The translations under genes and the position numbers were made by a program. The notes below the pieces were generated by a model. The model was not told where the DNA came from and ran no database searches. It was given only the letters and a program-made list of their open reading frames with translations. From Kiloniellales bacterium (lineage in GTDB: Bacteria; Pseudomonadota; Alphaproteobacteria; Kiloniellales; JAKSDN01): 64,000 nt of DNA. Positions 1-8,345 of the stretch are shown here, piece by piece (the stretch's first letter is position 1; every line of letters begins with the position of its first letter). The stretch lies in the NCBI GenBank assembly GCA_030064845.1, contig JASJEC010000010.1, positions 1 to 64,000 of the forward strand, in the 5' to 3' direction.

Positions 1-135
1 GTCCTTCCCTGGCACGACATCCCGCGGGCCCACACAAAGATGATGAAGAACGAGCACAAGCCCGGGAACATGGCCGTGCTGGTCTCGGCCAAGCGACCCG
101 GCATGCGCACCATCGAGGACGCGATGGAGGGCTAG
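1..135 (+). CDS. ccrA: crotonyl-CoA carboxylase/reductase, C-terminal end (partial)
   Basis: This frame is open from the first base and stops at TAG 133-135, giving the last 44 residues of a protein. The tail has the PW-DIPRAH-KM-NEHKPGNMAVLV pattern that ends crotonyl-CoA carboxylase/reductases of the medium-chain reductase family. Ccr reductively carboxylates crotonyl-CoA to ethylmalonyl-CoA with NADPH and CO2 and is the signature enzyme of the ethylmalonyl-CoA pathway. The identification is strengthened by the methylsuccinyl-CoA dehydrogenase gene downstream. The 5' part lies outside the window, so the catalytic domain cannot be inspected. Confidence 0.85.
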   Translation, partial: VLPWHDIPRAHTKMMKNEHKPGNMAVLVSAKRPGMRTIEDAMEG

Positions 136-163
136 GGGCGGCGTCGCCCTAGGAGGTCCTTCC

Positions 164-733
164 TTGCCCGAGGCACTGGAACAAGAGATCAAGGCCCAGC
201 TCGATGAGGTCGCGGCACTCGCTAATGGCCGACAGCCTCTGGCCACGACTCTGCAAGGCCCGGGGAGCAGCAACGACTGGACCTTGGCCATTACCGACAG
301 GCTGTGCCAGATGGGCCATGAATTGGGCTATGAAGCCTGCGGGAAAAGCACCTTCAGAAAGCAGAGGAAGAAGGGCTTTCCAGGCGAGTGGCTATACGAT
401 GTCTGTTGGCTCGACTACGACCGGTCTTCAGAGGCTTACACGGATCTCGTTCTGGCGGTTGAAAGCGAGTGGCTACATAGCTTCGATGAAATCTGGAACG
501 ATTTCTGCAAGCTTATTCAGTGCCGAGCAGGTTTGCGTGTCATGATTTTTGAGCAGCCCACCTTGGAAAAGATTAGGCAAACTCGGGCGCGGCTCGAACC
601 GGCCATCATCGCATTTCGTGCCAGTCAGCAGGATGATCGATACCTCTTCTGCGGATTATGGTCCGACGCCGATGGCTATCGTTTCTCACATTCCGGTTAC
701 ACCTTGGGCAGGGGCTGGCACGATGCAAGCTGA
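164..733 (+). CDS. hypothetical protein, possible PD-(D/E)XK-type nuclease fold
   Basis: The 189-residue protein starts at TTG 164, supported by a perfect AGGAGG at 151-156. I do not recognise a named family. Its middle reads as a beta-hairpin core: Asp in DVCWLDYD near residue 79, Glu in LAVESEW near 100, Lys in FCKL near 116, then a hydrophobic strand LRVMIFEQP. This order resembles restriction-endonuclease-like PD-(D/E)XK folds, but that is inference only. Its base composition is visibly poorer in GC than the flanking ccrA and mcd, and it sits between two genes of one pathway. Both facts suggest acquisition by transfer. There is no signal peptide or membrane segment. Confidence 0.6.
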   Translation: MPEALEQEIKAQLDEVAALANGRQPLATTLQGPGSSNDWTLAITDRLCQMGHELGYEACGKSTFRKQRKKGFPGEWLYDVCWLDYDRSSEAYTDLVLAVESEWLHSFDEIWNDFCKLIQCRAGLRVMIFEQPTLEKIRQTRARLEPAIIAFRASQQDDRYLFCGLWSDADGYRFSHSGYTLGRGWHDAS

Positions 734-817
734 AGCACTTCCGATAATGGCGTGGCGACCGAAGCACCGTCCTGCTCCTCCACCGACTGAGCTTTCCGCT
801 TTGAAGGTAGCGATATC

Positions 818-2509
818 ATGAGACAGGAGACCGCCGTCACCGCGGCCCGCCGGGCCGACGCGCCCACCGAGACCTCGGCGCTCGACCAGTATCGCGAGGC
901 GCTGGCCGCCGCCGAGCGCTTCATCGCCTCGGCCAAGACCGCGGTCGCCGCCAAGGTCGCGCCCGAAGGCCGGGTCGAGGCCGCCCGCCTCGAGGCCGAG
1001 CAGTTCGCCGCCCACGGCTATGCCTGGCTGGCGACCTACGGCGCCGCTCTGAAGGCCATGGTGCAGTGGGCCGAGAGCCTGGACGCGGCCGGCGGACTGG
1101 GCGAGCTGGAGGGCCTGATGCTGCGCGCGGCCTTCGGCGAGTACCTAGCCCAGATGACCGGCGGCATCGCGCTCAGCCAGGTCGAAGTCGTACGTCCCGC
1201 CGACCTGGGCGTCTCCCAGATCGAGATGGCCGGCTTCCTCAACGACCCGGCCGTACGGTCGCTCCGCGAGGCCAACAGCGCGAGCGTCCGTGCGCGGATC
1301 GCCGAGCTGATTGCCGAGGGCGACTTCGGCGAGGCCGCGCTGGGCGACGAGACCCTGGACCTGATCCGCGACCAGTTCCGCAAGTTTGCCGACGACCATG
1401 CGGAGGCGGCCCACGCCTGGCACCTGGAGGACGCTCTGATTCCCATGGCGGTGGTCGAGGCCTTGGCCGAGCTGGGTGTCTTCGGGCTGACCGCGCCCGA
1501 GGAGTACGGCGGCCTGGGCATGGGCAAGATGGCCATGTGCGTGGTCACCGAGGAGCTGTCGCGCGGCTACATCGGCCTCGGCTCGCTCGGCACGCGCTCC
1601 GAGATCGCCGCCGAGCTGATCCGCCTGGGCGGCACCGAGGCGCAGAAGCAGGCCTGGCTGCCGCGCATCTCGTCGGGCGAGATCCTGCCGACCGCGGTCT
1701 TCACCGAGCCGGGCACCGGCTCCGACCTGGGGGCGCTCAGGACCCGCGCCGTGCGCGACGGCGAGACCTACAGGATCACCGGCAACAAGACCTGGATCAC
1801 CCACGCGGCGCGCACCGACGTCATGACCCTGCTGGCGCGCACCAACCCGGACGAGAAGGGCTACAAGGGCCTCTCGATGTTCCTGGCCGAGAAGCCCCGG
1901 GGCACGGACGAGAACCCCTTCCCCGCGCCCGGCATGACCGGTGGCGAGATCGGCGTGCTCGGCTACCGGGGCATGAAGGAGTACGAGCTCGGCTTCGACG
2001 GCTTCGAGGTCGCGGCGGGGAACCTGCTGGGCGAGGTCGAGGGCGAGGGCTTCAAGCAGCTCATGGCGACCTTCGAGTCGGCGCGCATCCAGACCGCCGC
2101 CCGGGCCGTCGGCGTGGCCCAGAACGCGCTGGAGCTGGGCCTCGACTACGCCCGCGAGCGCCAGCAGTTCGGCAAGGCGATCCTCGAGTTCCCGCGCGTC
2201 GCCGGCAAGCTCGCCTGGATGGCGGTCGAGACCATGGTGGCCCGGCAGCTGACCTACGCCGCCGCGCGCGAGAAGGATTCCGACCGGCGCTGCGACATCG
2301 AGGCCGGCATGGCCAAGCTGCTGGCCGCCCGGGTCGCCTGGGCCAACGCCGACAACGCGCTTCAGGTGCACGGCGGCAACGGCTACGCCGAGGAGTACAA
2401 GATCAGCCGCGTGCTCTGCGACGCCCGGATCCTCAACATCTTCGAGGGCGCCGCCGAGATCCAGGCCCAGGTCATCGCGAGAGGCCTGCTGACGCCCGGG
2501 CGGAACTGA
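818..2509 (+). CDS. mcd: methylsuccinyl-CoA dehydrogenase (acyl-CoA dehydrogenase family)
   Basis: A 563-residue flavoenzyme of the acyl-CoA dehydrogenase superfamily. It is about 170 residues longer than ordinary family members because of an N-terminal helical extension (about 1-165), a hallmark of Mcd. The core shows the FAD/substrate segment with TEPGTGSDLGA, the GNKTWITHA strand, the RQQFGKAI helix and the C-terminal IFEGAAEIQ motif with the likely catalytic Glu near 543. Mcd oxidises (2S)-methylsuccinyl-CoA to mesaconyl-CoA and passes electrons to ETF. Its position just after ccrA fits the ethylmalonyl-CoA pathway for acetyl-CoA assimilation, and etfBA follow about 3 kb downstream. A generic acyl-CoA dehydrogenase is the alternative, but the length argues against it. 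Confidence 0.88.
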   Translation: MRQETAVTAARRADAPTETSALDQYREALAAAERFIASAKTAVAAKVAPEGRVEAARLEAEQFAAHGYAWLATYGAALKAMVQWAESLDAAGGLGELEGLMLRAAFGEYLAQMTGGIALSQVEVVRPADLGVSQIEMAGFLNDPAVRSLREANSASVRARIAELIAEGDFGEAALGDETLDLIRDQFRKFADDHAEAAHAWHLEDALIPMAVVEALAELGVFGLTAPEEYGGLGMGKMAMCVVTEELSRGYIGLGSLGTRSEIAAELIRLGGTEAQKQAWLPRISSGEILPTAVFTEPGTGSDLGALRTRAVRDGETYRITGNKTWITHAARTDVMTLLARTNPDEKGYKGLSMFLAEKPRGTDENPFPAPGMTGGEIGVLGYRGMKEYELGFDGFEVAAGNLLGEVEGEGFKQLMATFESARIQTAARAVGVAQNALELGLDYARERQQFGKAILEFPRVAGKLAWMAVETMVARQLTYAAAREKDSDRRCDIEAGMAKLLAARVAWANADNALQVHGGNGYAEEYKISRVLCDARILNIFEGAAEIQAQVIARGLLTPGRN

Positions 2510-2562
2510 CCGCTCCCGGCGCCTATGCCGAAAGCGCAAACAAGCGCTAGTGGGACGAGCGA

Positions 2563-3048
2563 ATGGCGAGGAGACGGCGACGGCGCGTGACGCTGAAGAC
2601 CTTCGCCACGGCCGCGGTAATGTCGCTCGCCGCGTCAGCCGGGCTGGCCGACGAACGCGCCGCTGACCTCCAGAGCTTCTGCCTCCATGCAGTCGGCCAC
2701 AGCCCGGATCAATGCCGCTGCATGACGTCGATGCTTGAAGCCCCGGAGCCGCCCGTCGAGAAAGAGCTCCGACACCTTTTCGTCGCACGCCACCTGTTCT
2801 CTGATTGCACGGATAAACTGGTGAAGGATTCGGACGCGCCGATCACGCCAGACGCGTTTCTTGCCATAAAGGAGTCCTGCGAAGCCCTTGCTGCGGAATA
2901 CCCAGAGGTCATCACTCTTCTGACTGAGGTGGCCTTGACCGATCTGCAGTCGCCGATGGCCTTCAACATCTCCTACGCGACACTCATGGCGCACATCAAT
3001 TGCCGCTCGGACAGCGCGAGCAAGCCGTCACCCGACGCCGCGCAATGA
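2563..3048 (+). CDS. hypothetical secreted cysteine-containing protein
   Basis: The 161-residue protein begins with an Arg-rich n-region (MARRRRRR), a hydrophobic stretch TFATAAVMSLAASAG and a likely signal-peptidase site near residue 29 (LADE). The mature part contains six cysteines (FCLHAV, QCRCM, SDCTDKL, ESCEAL, INCRS), compatible with disulphides in the periplasm. It is mostly helical and has no membrane segment beyond the signal. No family is recognised. Base composition is less GC-rich than its neighbours. It stands alone between mcd and the REP-like repeat region. Confidence 0.6.
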   Translation: MARRRRRRVTLKTFATAAVMSLAASAGLADERAADLQSFCLHAVGHSPDQCRCMTSMLEAPEPPVEKELRHLFVARHLFSDCTDKLVKDSDAPITPDAFLAIKESCEALAAEYPEVITLLTEVALTDLQSPMAFNISYATLMAHINCRSDSASKPSPDAAQ

Positions 3049-3104
3049 GGCTGGGAGCGATTCCGCGAAGGCGTCGCCAGTGCCTGGGCCGAACTGAACC
3101 AACC

Positions 3105-3221
3105 GGCCCTCACCCTCCCACAGCTTCGCTGTGGGGCCCTCCCTCTCCCGGCGGGAGAGGGCAAAAACCATCGCCGCCGTTGCACTCCCTCTCCCCGCGG
3201 GAGAGGGCCGGGGTGAGGGCC
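3105..3221. repeat. nested REP-like palindromic intergenic repeat
   Basis: An 11-bp perfect inverted repeat (3105-3115 against 3211-3221) encloses a hairpin with an 8-bp stem and TTC loop (3117-3135) and two near-identical 21-nt palindromes (3141-3161 and 3187-3207). Each palindrome has 9-bp arms CCCTCTCCC/GGGAGAGGG. It lies between two convergent genes, where it could fold strongly in RNA from either strand and act as a bidirectional terminator or mRNA stabiliser. Similar CCCTCTCCC palindromes are common extragenic repeats in proteobacteria. Confidence 0.8.
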
Positions 3222-3229
3222 CGTGGGTT

Positions 3230-3703
3230 CTAGCCCTTCACGATCTCCGGCGCGCAGCGCACCGGGAAGTTGACCGAGTTGGCGATGAAGCACTCGGCGT
3301 GGGCGCGTTCGTGGAGCTGCCGGGCCCGCTCCGCGTCGCTCTCGGCGGTGATCGTGACCTGGGGGCGCAGGATCACCTCGGTGAAGCGGCCCTTGCGCGG
3401 CTCTTCCAGCATGGTGCCCTCCGCCGCGTCCTCGTAGGCGGTCACCACCACGCCCTTGACCGCGCAGAGGTGAAGGTACCAGAGCATGTGGCAGGCCGAG
3501 AGCGCGGCGACCAGCAGGTCCTCGGGGTTGTGCCGCGCCGGGTCGCCCAGGAAGGCCGGGTCCGAGGAGCCCTCGATCGGCGGCTTGCCCGGCACCTCGA
3601 TCCGGTAGGCCCGGGAGAAGCGCCCGGGGTCCACGGTGGGCCCCTCGGCCGCCCCGGTCCAGCGGGTGGTGGCGAGATAGCTGTGTTCACGAGCCATGGT
3701 CAC
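3230..3703 (-). CDS. OsmC family protein (peroxiredoxin-like)
   Basis: A 157-residue OsmC/Ohr-fold protein. The two family cysteines are in SACHMLWYLHLCA on the central helix (about 70) and HAECFIANSVNFPV near the C-terminus, so a thiol-based hydroperoxide reductase activity is likely. OsmC proteins act as cytoplasmic dimers that reduce organic hydroperoxides. The GTG start at 3703 gives MTMAREH; an ATG two codons later (3697) is equally possible. The gene is divergent from the barnase gene with only about 35 bp between them. Confidence 0.85.
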   Translation of the reverse strand: MTMAREHSYLATTRWTGAAEGPTVDPGRFSRAYRIEVPGKPPIEGSSDPAFLGDPARHNPEDLLVAALSACHMLWYLHLCAVKGVVVTAYEDAAEGTMLEEPRKGRFTEVILRPQVTITAESDAERARQLHERAHAECFIANSVNFPVRCAPEIVKG

Positions 3704-3738
3704 TTCCCGCTCTCTGGTGGGCAGCCTATAACCCTGCC

Positions 3739-4242
3739 ATGGGACGTCGGATCCTCTTCGCCGCTTTGCAAGCCCTGGTCCTGCTCTTGTGGACCGGGAA
3801 CGGGGCCGGAGCCCAAGAGGTCTGCGGCACGAACCTGGAGATCTCCGGGCCGCACGACCGGGCGCTCGCCGAGACCGCGGCGGCCCTCCGCCTCGACCAC
3901 GCGACCGCTTTCGTCAGGGTGACAACCTTCGTGAACCAGCGGGGCCGCCTGCCGGACTGCTACCTGACCAAGCGCCAGGCCCGGGACCGGGGCTGGCGCC
4001 CGGGCCGAAACCTCTGGGACAGCGCGCCGGGGGCGGCGATCGGCGGCAACCGCTTCCACAACCGCGAGCGGCGCCTGCCGGCCGACTTCGACGGACGCTA
4101 CGTCGAGGCCGACCTGGATTTCGCGGGCACCAAGCGGCGCGGCGCGCGGCGCCTGGTCTTCGTCGAGCAGGAGACCGGCGGGTGGACGCTCTGGGTCACC
4201 CTCGACCACTACGACAGCTTCGTGCGGATCGACCCGCGATGA
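3739..4242 (+). CDS. secreted barnase-family guanyl-specific ribonuclease
   Basis: A 167-residue protein with a signal peptide (1-25, ending GAGAQE) followed by a barnase-like N1/F1 RNase domain. Aligning by eye to barnase, the catalytic set is conserved: Lys78 (barnase K27) in LPDCYLTK, Glu123 (E73) in YVEADLDF, Arg133 and Arg137 (R83/R87) and His157 (H102) in LDHYDSF. The SIGG/NRE region is present as AIGGNRFHNRE. Family enzymes cleave RNA after guanosine through a cyclic phosphate. The product should be exported and would kill the producer if it stayed inside. The barstar-like gene starts 10 nt downstream, so the two form an RNase/inhibitor operon. Confidence 0.9.
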   Translation: MGRRILFAALQALVLLLWTGNGAGAQEVCGTNLEISGPHDRALAETAAALRLDHATAFVRVTTFVNQRGRLPDCYLTKRQARDRGWRPGRNLWDSAPGAAIGGNRFHNRERRLPADFDGRYVEADLDFAGTKRRGARRLVFVEQETGGWTLWVTLDHYDSFVRIDPR

Positions 4243-4252
4243 CCGTCCCCCG

Positions 4253-4534
4253 ATGACGCCCCCCCGAATCTGCCGGATCGACGCGGCCGCGCTCGCCGGG
4301 ATCGGCGAGGTCCACGACCGGCTGGCCGCCGATCTCAGCTTTCCCGATTACTACGGCCGCAACCTCGACGCCCTCTGGGACGTGCTGACCGGAGACCTTG
4401 AAGGCCCCGCCACGATCGAGATCGAGGCGGCCGCCGCCGGCCGCGCGCGCCTCGGCCCGGAGTTCGACCGGCTGCTCGAGGTCCTGAAGGACGCCGCGGT
4501 GGAGAACGTCGCGCTCACCGTTATCCTGCTTTAG
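4253..4534 (+). CDS. barstar family ribonuclease inhibitor
   Basis: A 93-residue cytoplasmic protein that matches barstar along its length. The inhibitory helix FPDYYGRNLDALWDVLTG carries Asp39 and Asp43, equivalent to barstar D35 and D39 that plug the barnase active site. The C-terminal strand LTVILL and an acidic residue (Asp80) at the barstar E76 position are also present. It would bind the co-encoded RNase one-to-one and protect the producer before export. The gene follows the RNase by 10 nt and is clearly co-transcribed. There is no signal peptide, as expected for the immunity partner. Confidence 0.92.
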   Translation: MTPPRICRIDAAALAGIGEVHDRLAADLSFPDYYGRNLDALWDVLTGDLEGPATIEIEAAAAGRARLGPEFDRLLEVLKDAAVENVALTVILL

Positions 4535-4590
4535 AAAACCGGCGGCACATCGCGCTGGCTTGCGCCCGCCGCCGGCGTTATACCATCGCG

Positions 4591-4785
4591 ATGAGCGGAC
4601 TTTCCCTGACCCTTCTCGGCATCGCGCTCTTCATGACGCTCGGCGTGCTCTTCGTCGGGCTCTTCGCCATGGCGCGCGGCGGCGACTTCAACAAGAAGTA
4701 CGGCAACCGCCTGATGCGCTTCCGGATCATCTTCCAGGGCATCGCCCTGCTGCTGTTCGCCGTCGCGATGCTGACAAAGGACTGA
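4591..4785 (+). CDS. HIG1-like twin-transmembrane protein
   Basis: A 64-residue protein with two transmembrane helices (about 4-26 and 46-61) joined by a short basic loop with GGDFNKKYGNRLMRFRIIFQ. The loop and second helix match the small HIG1-type (hypoxia-induced) or twin-transmembrane proteins of alphaproteobacteria. In mitochondria HIG1 proteins associate with respiratory complexes; the bacterial role is not established. It lies immediately upstream of the cobalamin adenosyltransferase, etfBA and hbd, an arrangement I recognise from other alphaproteobacteria. Confidence 0.75.
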   Translation: MSGLSLTLLGIALFMTLGVLFVGLFAMARGGDFNKKYGNRLMRFRIIFQGIALLLFAVAMLTKD

Positions 4786-4798
4786 GGGAGCCCGAAGC

Positions 4799-5362
4799 GT
4801 GGTTCAATTGACGCGGATCTACACCCGTGGCGGCGACCGGGGAGAAACGTCGCTCGGCGACGGCACCCGGGTCGAGAAGCATGACCTCAGGGTCGCGGCC
4901 TACGGCACCGTGGACGAGGCCAACGCGGCCATCGGCCTGGCCCGGCTGCACGCGGAGGGCGGCGCCGACGAGACCCTGAGCCGCATCCAGAACGACCTCT
5001 TCGACCTGGGCGGCGACCTTTGCACGCCCGAGCAGGAGAACCCCAAGTACCCGCCGCTGCGCATGACCGCGGGCCAGGTCGAGCGCCTGGAGCGGGAGAT
5101 CGACGCACTGAACGCCGAGCTCGCGCCGCTCAAGTCCTTCGTCCTGCCGGGCGGCAGCCCGACGGCCGCCGCGCTGCACCTGGCGCGCACCGTGACCCGG
5201 CGGGCCGAACGGGAGATGACCCTCCTGGCCCGGCGGGAGGCGGTCAATCCCGAGGCGTTGCGCTACATCAACCGCCTGTCCGACCTGCTGTTCGTCCTGG
5301 CGCGCCACGTCAACGACCGGGGCGGCGGCGACGTGCTCTGGGTTCCTGGGGCCAATCGCTAG
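4799..5362 (+). CDS. cob(I)yrinic acid a,c-diamide adenosyltransferase, PduO type
   Basis: A 187-residue protein starting at GTG 4799, 13 nt after the HIG1-like gene. It has the PduO/MMAB signature: an N-terminal TRIYTRGGDRGETSLGDG ATP-binding segment, then AAYGTVDEANAAIGLA, and a C-terminal helix RRAEREM with NRLSDLLFVLAR. The family transfers the adenosyl group of ATP to cob(I)alamin, making coenzyme B12 for enzymes such as methylmalonyl-CoA and ethylmalonyl-CoA mutases. Both its pathway context (ccrA/mcd) and the class II ribonucleotide reductase near 20-22 kb need adenosylcobalamin. Confidence 0.92.
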   Translation: MVQLTRIYTRGGDRGETSLGDGTRVEKHDLRVAAYGTVDEANAAIGLARLHAEGGADETLSRIQNDLFDLGGDLCTPEQENPKYPPLRMTAGQVERLEREIDALNAELAPLKSFVLPGGSPTAAALHLARTVTRRAEREMTLLARREAVNPEALRYINRLSDLLFVLARHVNDRGGGDVLWVPGANR

Positions 5363-5392
5363 GAAACCGCGGGTCCAGGCGTTTGCCGCGCG

Positions 5393-5422
5393 TTGACAGG
5401 GCCCAAACACCGCTCCTAGTGT
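5393..5422 (+). promoter_or_regulatory. candidate sigma70-type promoter for etfBA
   Basis: A perfect TTGACA hexamer lies at 5393-5398. An 18-bp spacer leads to a weak TAGTGT -10-like hexamer at 5417-5422, in the 193-bp gap before etfB. The -35 is convincing and the -10 is poor, so this is tentative. Confidence 0.4.
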
Positions 5423-5555
5423 GCGGTCGCGAAATGCCTTATCTGGCGGGCATAACGGCCGGATAATTTAATCTTGCCGCACCGCCGCGAGCGCGCTATG
5501 GCAGCAGGCCGCGGGGAGTGCTGCGGCGTGATTTCTGAAGGGTGGATGCGAAGCG

Positions 5556-6305
5556 ATGAAGGTGCTGACACCGATCAAGCGGGTCATCGACGCCAACGTC
5601 AAGGTCCGGGTCAAGGCGGACAAGAGCGGCGTCGAGCTGAACAACGTCAAGATGGCCATGAACCCGTTCTGCGAGATCGCGGTCGAGGCCGCGATCCGGC
5701 TGAAGGAAGCCGGTACCGCGACCGAGGTGATCGCGGTCGCCGCCGGCACGGCCCAGTCCCAGGAGACCCTGCGCACGGCACTGGCCATGGGCGCCGACCG
5801 GGGCATCCTGATCCAGGAGGACGGGCCGCTCGAGCCGCTGGCCATCGCCAAGCTGCTCAAGGCCGTGGTCGAGAAGGAAGGCCCCGACCTGGTGATCCTC
5901 GGCAAGCAGGCGATCGACGGCGACAACAACCAGACCGGCCAGATGCTCTCCGCCCTGCTCGGCTGGCCCCAGGGCACCTTCATCTCGAAGCTGGAGATCG
6001 GCGCCGACGGCGCCAAGGTGACCCGCGAGGTCGACGGCGGCCTCGAATCGGTCTCGCTCAAGATGCCGTCTGTCGTCACCGTGGACCTGCGGCTGAACGA
6101 GCCGCGCTACGCCTCGCTGCCCAACATCATGAAGGCCAAGAAGAAGCCGATCGAGACGGTGACCCCGGCCGACCTGGGCGTCGACGTGGCGCCGCGCCTC
6201 GAGGTGCTGGAGGTCAGCGAGCCGCCGCCGCGTCAGGCCGGCGTCAAGGTCGAGAGCGCGGCCGAACTGATCGAGAAGCTGAAGAACGAAGCAAAGGTGA
6301 TCTGA
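5556..6305 (+). CDS. etfB: electron transfer flavoprotein subunit beta
   Basis: A 249-residue ETF beta subunit. The N-terminus [20 protein letters not shown], the [10 protein letters not shown] and [16 protein letters not shown] segments and the C-terminal helix are typical of the family. It binds AMP and, with EtfA, carries electrons from acyl-CoA dehydrogenases to ETF:quinone oxidoreductase. Its stop codon overlaps the etfA start by one base (TGATG), which indicates translational coupling. Partners in this window include Mcd and the acyl-CoA dehydrogenases near 62-64 kb. Confidence 0.95.
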   Translation: MKVLTPIKRVIDANVKVRVKADKSGVELNNVKMAMNPFCEIAVEAAIRLKEAGTATEVIAVAAGTAQSQETLRTALAMGADRGILIQEDGPLEPLAIAKLLKAVVEKEGPDLVILGKQAIDGDNNQTGQMLSALLGWPQGTFISKLEIGADGAKVTREVDGGLESVSLKMPSVVTVDLRLNEPRYASLPNIMKAKKKPIETVTPADLGVDVAPRLEVLEVSEPPPRQAGVKVESAAELIEKLKNEAKVI

Positions 6306-7243
6306 TGAGCGTTCTGGTTGTTGGCGAACACGATAACGCCGAGCTGAAGCCCGCGACGCTGAACACGGTCGCGGCCGCCGCCGAGATCGCCGGCGGCGAG
6401 CCGATCCACATGCTGATCGCCGGCAAGGGCTGCGCCGCGGTGGTCGAGGCCGCCGCCGCGGTCGCGGGCGTCGCCAAGGTGCTGGTCGCCGAGGCCGACG
6501 AGTACGAACACCAGCTGGCGGAGAACGTCGCCCCGCTGGTCGCCCAACTGGCCAAGGACTACGGCCACCTGCTGGCCCCGGCAACCACGACGGGGAAGAA
6601 CCTGATGCCGCGCGTCGCCGCGCTGCTCGACGTGCAGCAGATCTCCGACATCAGCGAGGTGAAGTCAGCCGACACCTTCGTGCGGCCGATCTACGCAGGC
6701 AACGCGCTGGCCACCGTGAAGTCGAGCGACGCCATCAAGGTGGTGACGATCCGCAGCACGGCCTTCGAGGCGGTCGCGGCCGAGGGCGGCCAGGCGGAGA
6801 CCGCCGCCGTCGCCGGCACCGGCGATCTCGGCCTGTCCAGCTTCCTGGGACAGGAGCTTACCGAGTCGGAGCGGCCCGAGCTGACCAGCGCCAAGATCAT
6901 CGTGTCCGGCGGCCGCGGCATGCAGAGCGGCGAGAACTTCGCCATGCTGGAGCGGATCGCCGACAAGCTGGGGGCGGCGGTCGGCGCGTCGCGCGCCGCG
7001 GTCGACGCCGGCTATGTGCCCAACGACTACCAGGTCGGCCAGACCGGCAAGGTGGTGGCGCCCGACCTCTACATCGCGGTCGGCATCTCAGGCGCCATCC
7101 AGCACCTGGCCGGCATGAAGGACTCGAAGATCATCGTGGCGATCAACAAGGACGAGGACGCGCCGATCTTCCAGGTCGCCGACTACGGCCTGGTGGCCGA
7201 CCTCTTCAAGGCGGTGCCCGAGCTCGAAGAGGCGCTGAGCTGA
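6305..7243 (+). CDS. etfA: electron transfer flavoprotein subunit alpha
   Basis: A 312-residue ETF alpha subunit starting at ATG 6305, which overlaps the etfB stop. The C-terminal FAD-binding domain shows [12 protein letters not shown], the [28 protein letters not shown] segment and the final [18 protein letters not shown] motif. It forms a heterodimer with EtfB and holds the redox-active FAD. Confidence 0.95.
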   Translation: MSVLVVGEHDNAELKPATLNTVAAAAEIAGGEPIHMLIAGKGCAAVVEAAAAVAGVAKVLVAEADEYEHQLAENVAPLVAQLAKDYGHLLAPATTTGKNLMPRVAALLDVQQISDISEVKSADTFVRPIYAGNALATVKSSDAIKVVTIRSTAFEAVAAEGGQAETAAVAGTGDLGLSSFLGQELTESERPELTSAKIIVSGGRGMQSGENFAMLERIADKLGAAVGASRAAVDAGYVPNDYQVGQTGKVVAPDLYIAVGISGAIQHLAGMKDSKIIVAINKDEDAPIFQVADYGLVADLFKAVPELEEALS

Positions 7244-7301
7244 GCAGAGCGCGGCTGCGCGCGAGACGGGACCGGAACAAACGGCGGGCAACGGACAGCT
7301 C

Positions 7302-8210
7302 ATGTCAGAACAGAAAACAGCCGAGGTCGATATCAGCAACATGAAACAGATCGGCGTCATCGGCGCCGGTCAGATGGGCAACGGCATCGCGCACGTCTGC
7401 GCGCTCGCCGGCTACGACGTCCTGCTCTGCGACCTGAGCGAGGAGCGCCTTCAGGCCGCTCGGGTCTCGATCGAGAAGAACATGTCCCGCCAGGTCAGCC
7501 GGGAACAGATCACGGAAGCCGACAAGGACGGCGCCCTGAAACGCATCGCCACGGCGACCAGCCTCGCGGACTGCAAGGACGCCGACGCGGTCATCGAGTC
7601 GGTGACGGAGGTCGAGGAGGTCAAGAAGAAGATCTTCCAGGAACTCTGCCCGATCCTGAAGCCCGAGGCGGTGATCTGCTCCAACACCTCCTCGATCTCG
7701 ATCACCCGCCTCGCTTCCAGCACGGACCGCCCCGGCCAGTTCATGGGCATGCACTTCATGAACCCGGTTCCCCTAATGAAACTGGTCGAGCTGATCCGCG
7801 GGATCGCGACGGAGGAGGAGACTTTCAAGAAGATCAAGGCTCTGACCTTGACCCTCGGCAAGACGCCGGCCCTGGCCGAAGACTTTCCCGCCTTCATCGT
7901 CAACCGGATACTCCTGCCGATGATCAACGAGGCGGTCTACACGCTCTACGAGGGCGTCGGTTCGGTCACGGCTATCGACACCTCCATGAAGCTCGGCGCG
8001 CGCCACCCCATGGGGCCGCTGGAGCTGGCCGACTTCATCGGCCTCGACACCTGCCTCGCCGTGATGCACGTGCTCTATGAGGGCCTGGCCGATTCCAAGT
8101 ACCGGCCCTGTCCCCTTCTGGTGAAGTACGTCGAGGCCGGATGGCTGGGCCGCAAGGCGGGCCGGGGCTTTTACGACTATTCGGGCGACGAGCCGGTCCC
8201 GACGCGCTGA
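7302..8210 (+). CDS. hbdA: 3-hydroxybutyryl-CoA dehydrogenase
   Basis: A 302-residue NAD(P)-dependent dehydrogenase with the Rossmann motif [16 protein letters not shown] near residue 18. The 3-hydroxyacyl-CoA dehydrogenase signature follows ([20 protein letters not shown] with the catalytic His), then the [14 protein letters not shown] and [11 protein letters not shown] segments. It interconverts (S)-3-hydroxybutyryl-CoA and acetoacetyl-CoA. The first 13 residues ([13 protein letters not shown]) are a short extension; an internal ATG at 7341 would give the usual start. It follows etfBA by 58 nt and likely forms one operon. Confidence 0.92.
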   Translation: MSEQKTAEVDISNMKQIGVIGAGQMGNGIAHVCALAGYDVLLCDLSEERLQAARVSIEKNMSRQVSREQITEADKDGALKRIATATSLADCKDADAVIESVTEVEEVKKKIFQELCPILKPEAVICSNTSSISITRLASSTDRPGQFMGMHFMNPVPLMKLVELIRGIATEEETFKKIKALTLTLGKTPALAEDFPAFIVNRILLPMINEAVYTLYEGVGSVTAIDTSMKLGARHPMGPLELADFIGLDTCLAVMHVLYEGLADSKYRPCPLLVKYVEAGWLGRKAGRGFYDYSGDEPVPTR

Positions 8211-8345
8211 GGCCGCGCGCGCCGTTCCATCCGGGACACGGGGTGTCGAGCCGGCCTCTTCGGCAACTTCAGCTCTGAACGGGAAGATTGGCGCGAACGC
8301 GCTGTCCTAGACGGGGAGGGACGGCGCTTCCGGTCGAGAGAGGCG

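Noticed and set aside
1145-2788. 547-codon minus-strand frame opposite mcd
   Set aside because: Same GC-driven shadow; mcd has clear acyl-CoA dehydrogenase motifs.
3131-3922. 263-codon plus-strand frame over the OsmC gene and the palindromes
   Set aside because: Antisense to the OsmC gene and built partly from repeat sequence; no domain.
5474-6304. Long plus-strand frame before etfA that reads through etfB in another phase
   Set aside because: The translation over etfB is low-complexity Arg/Gly; only the etfA part is real, starting at 6305.
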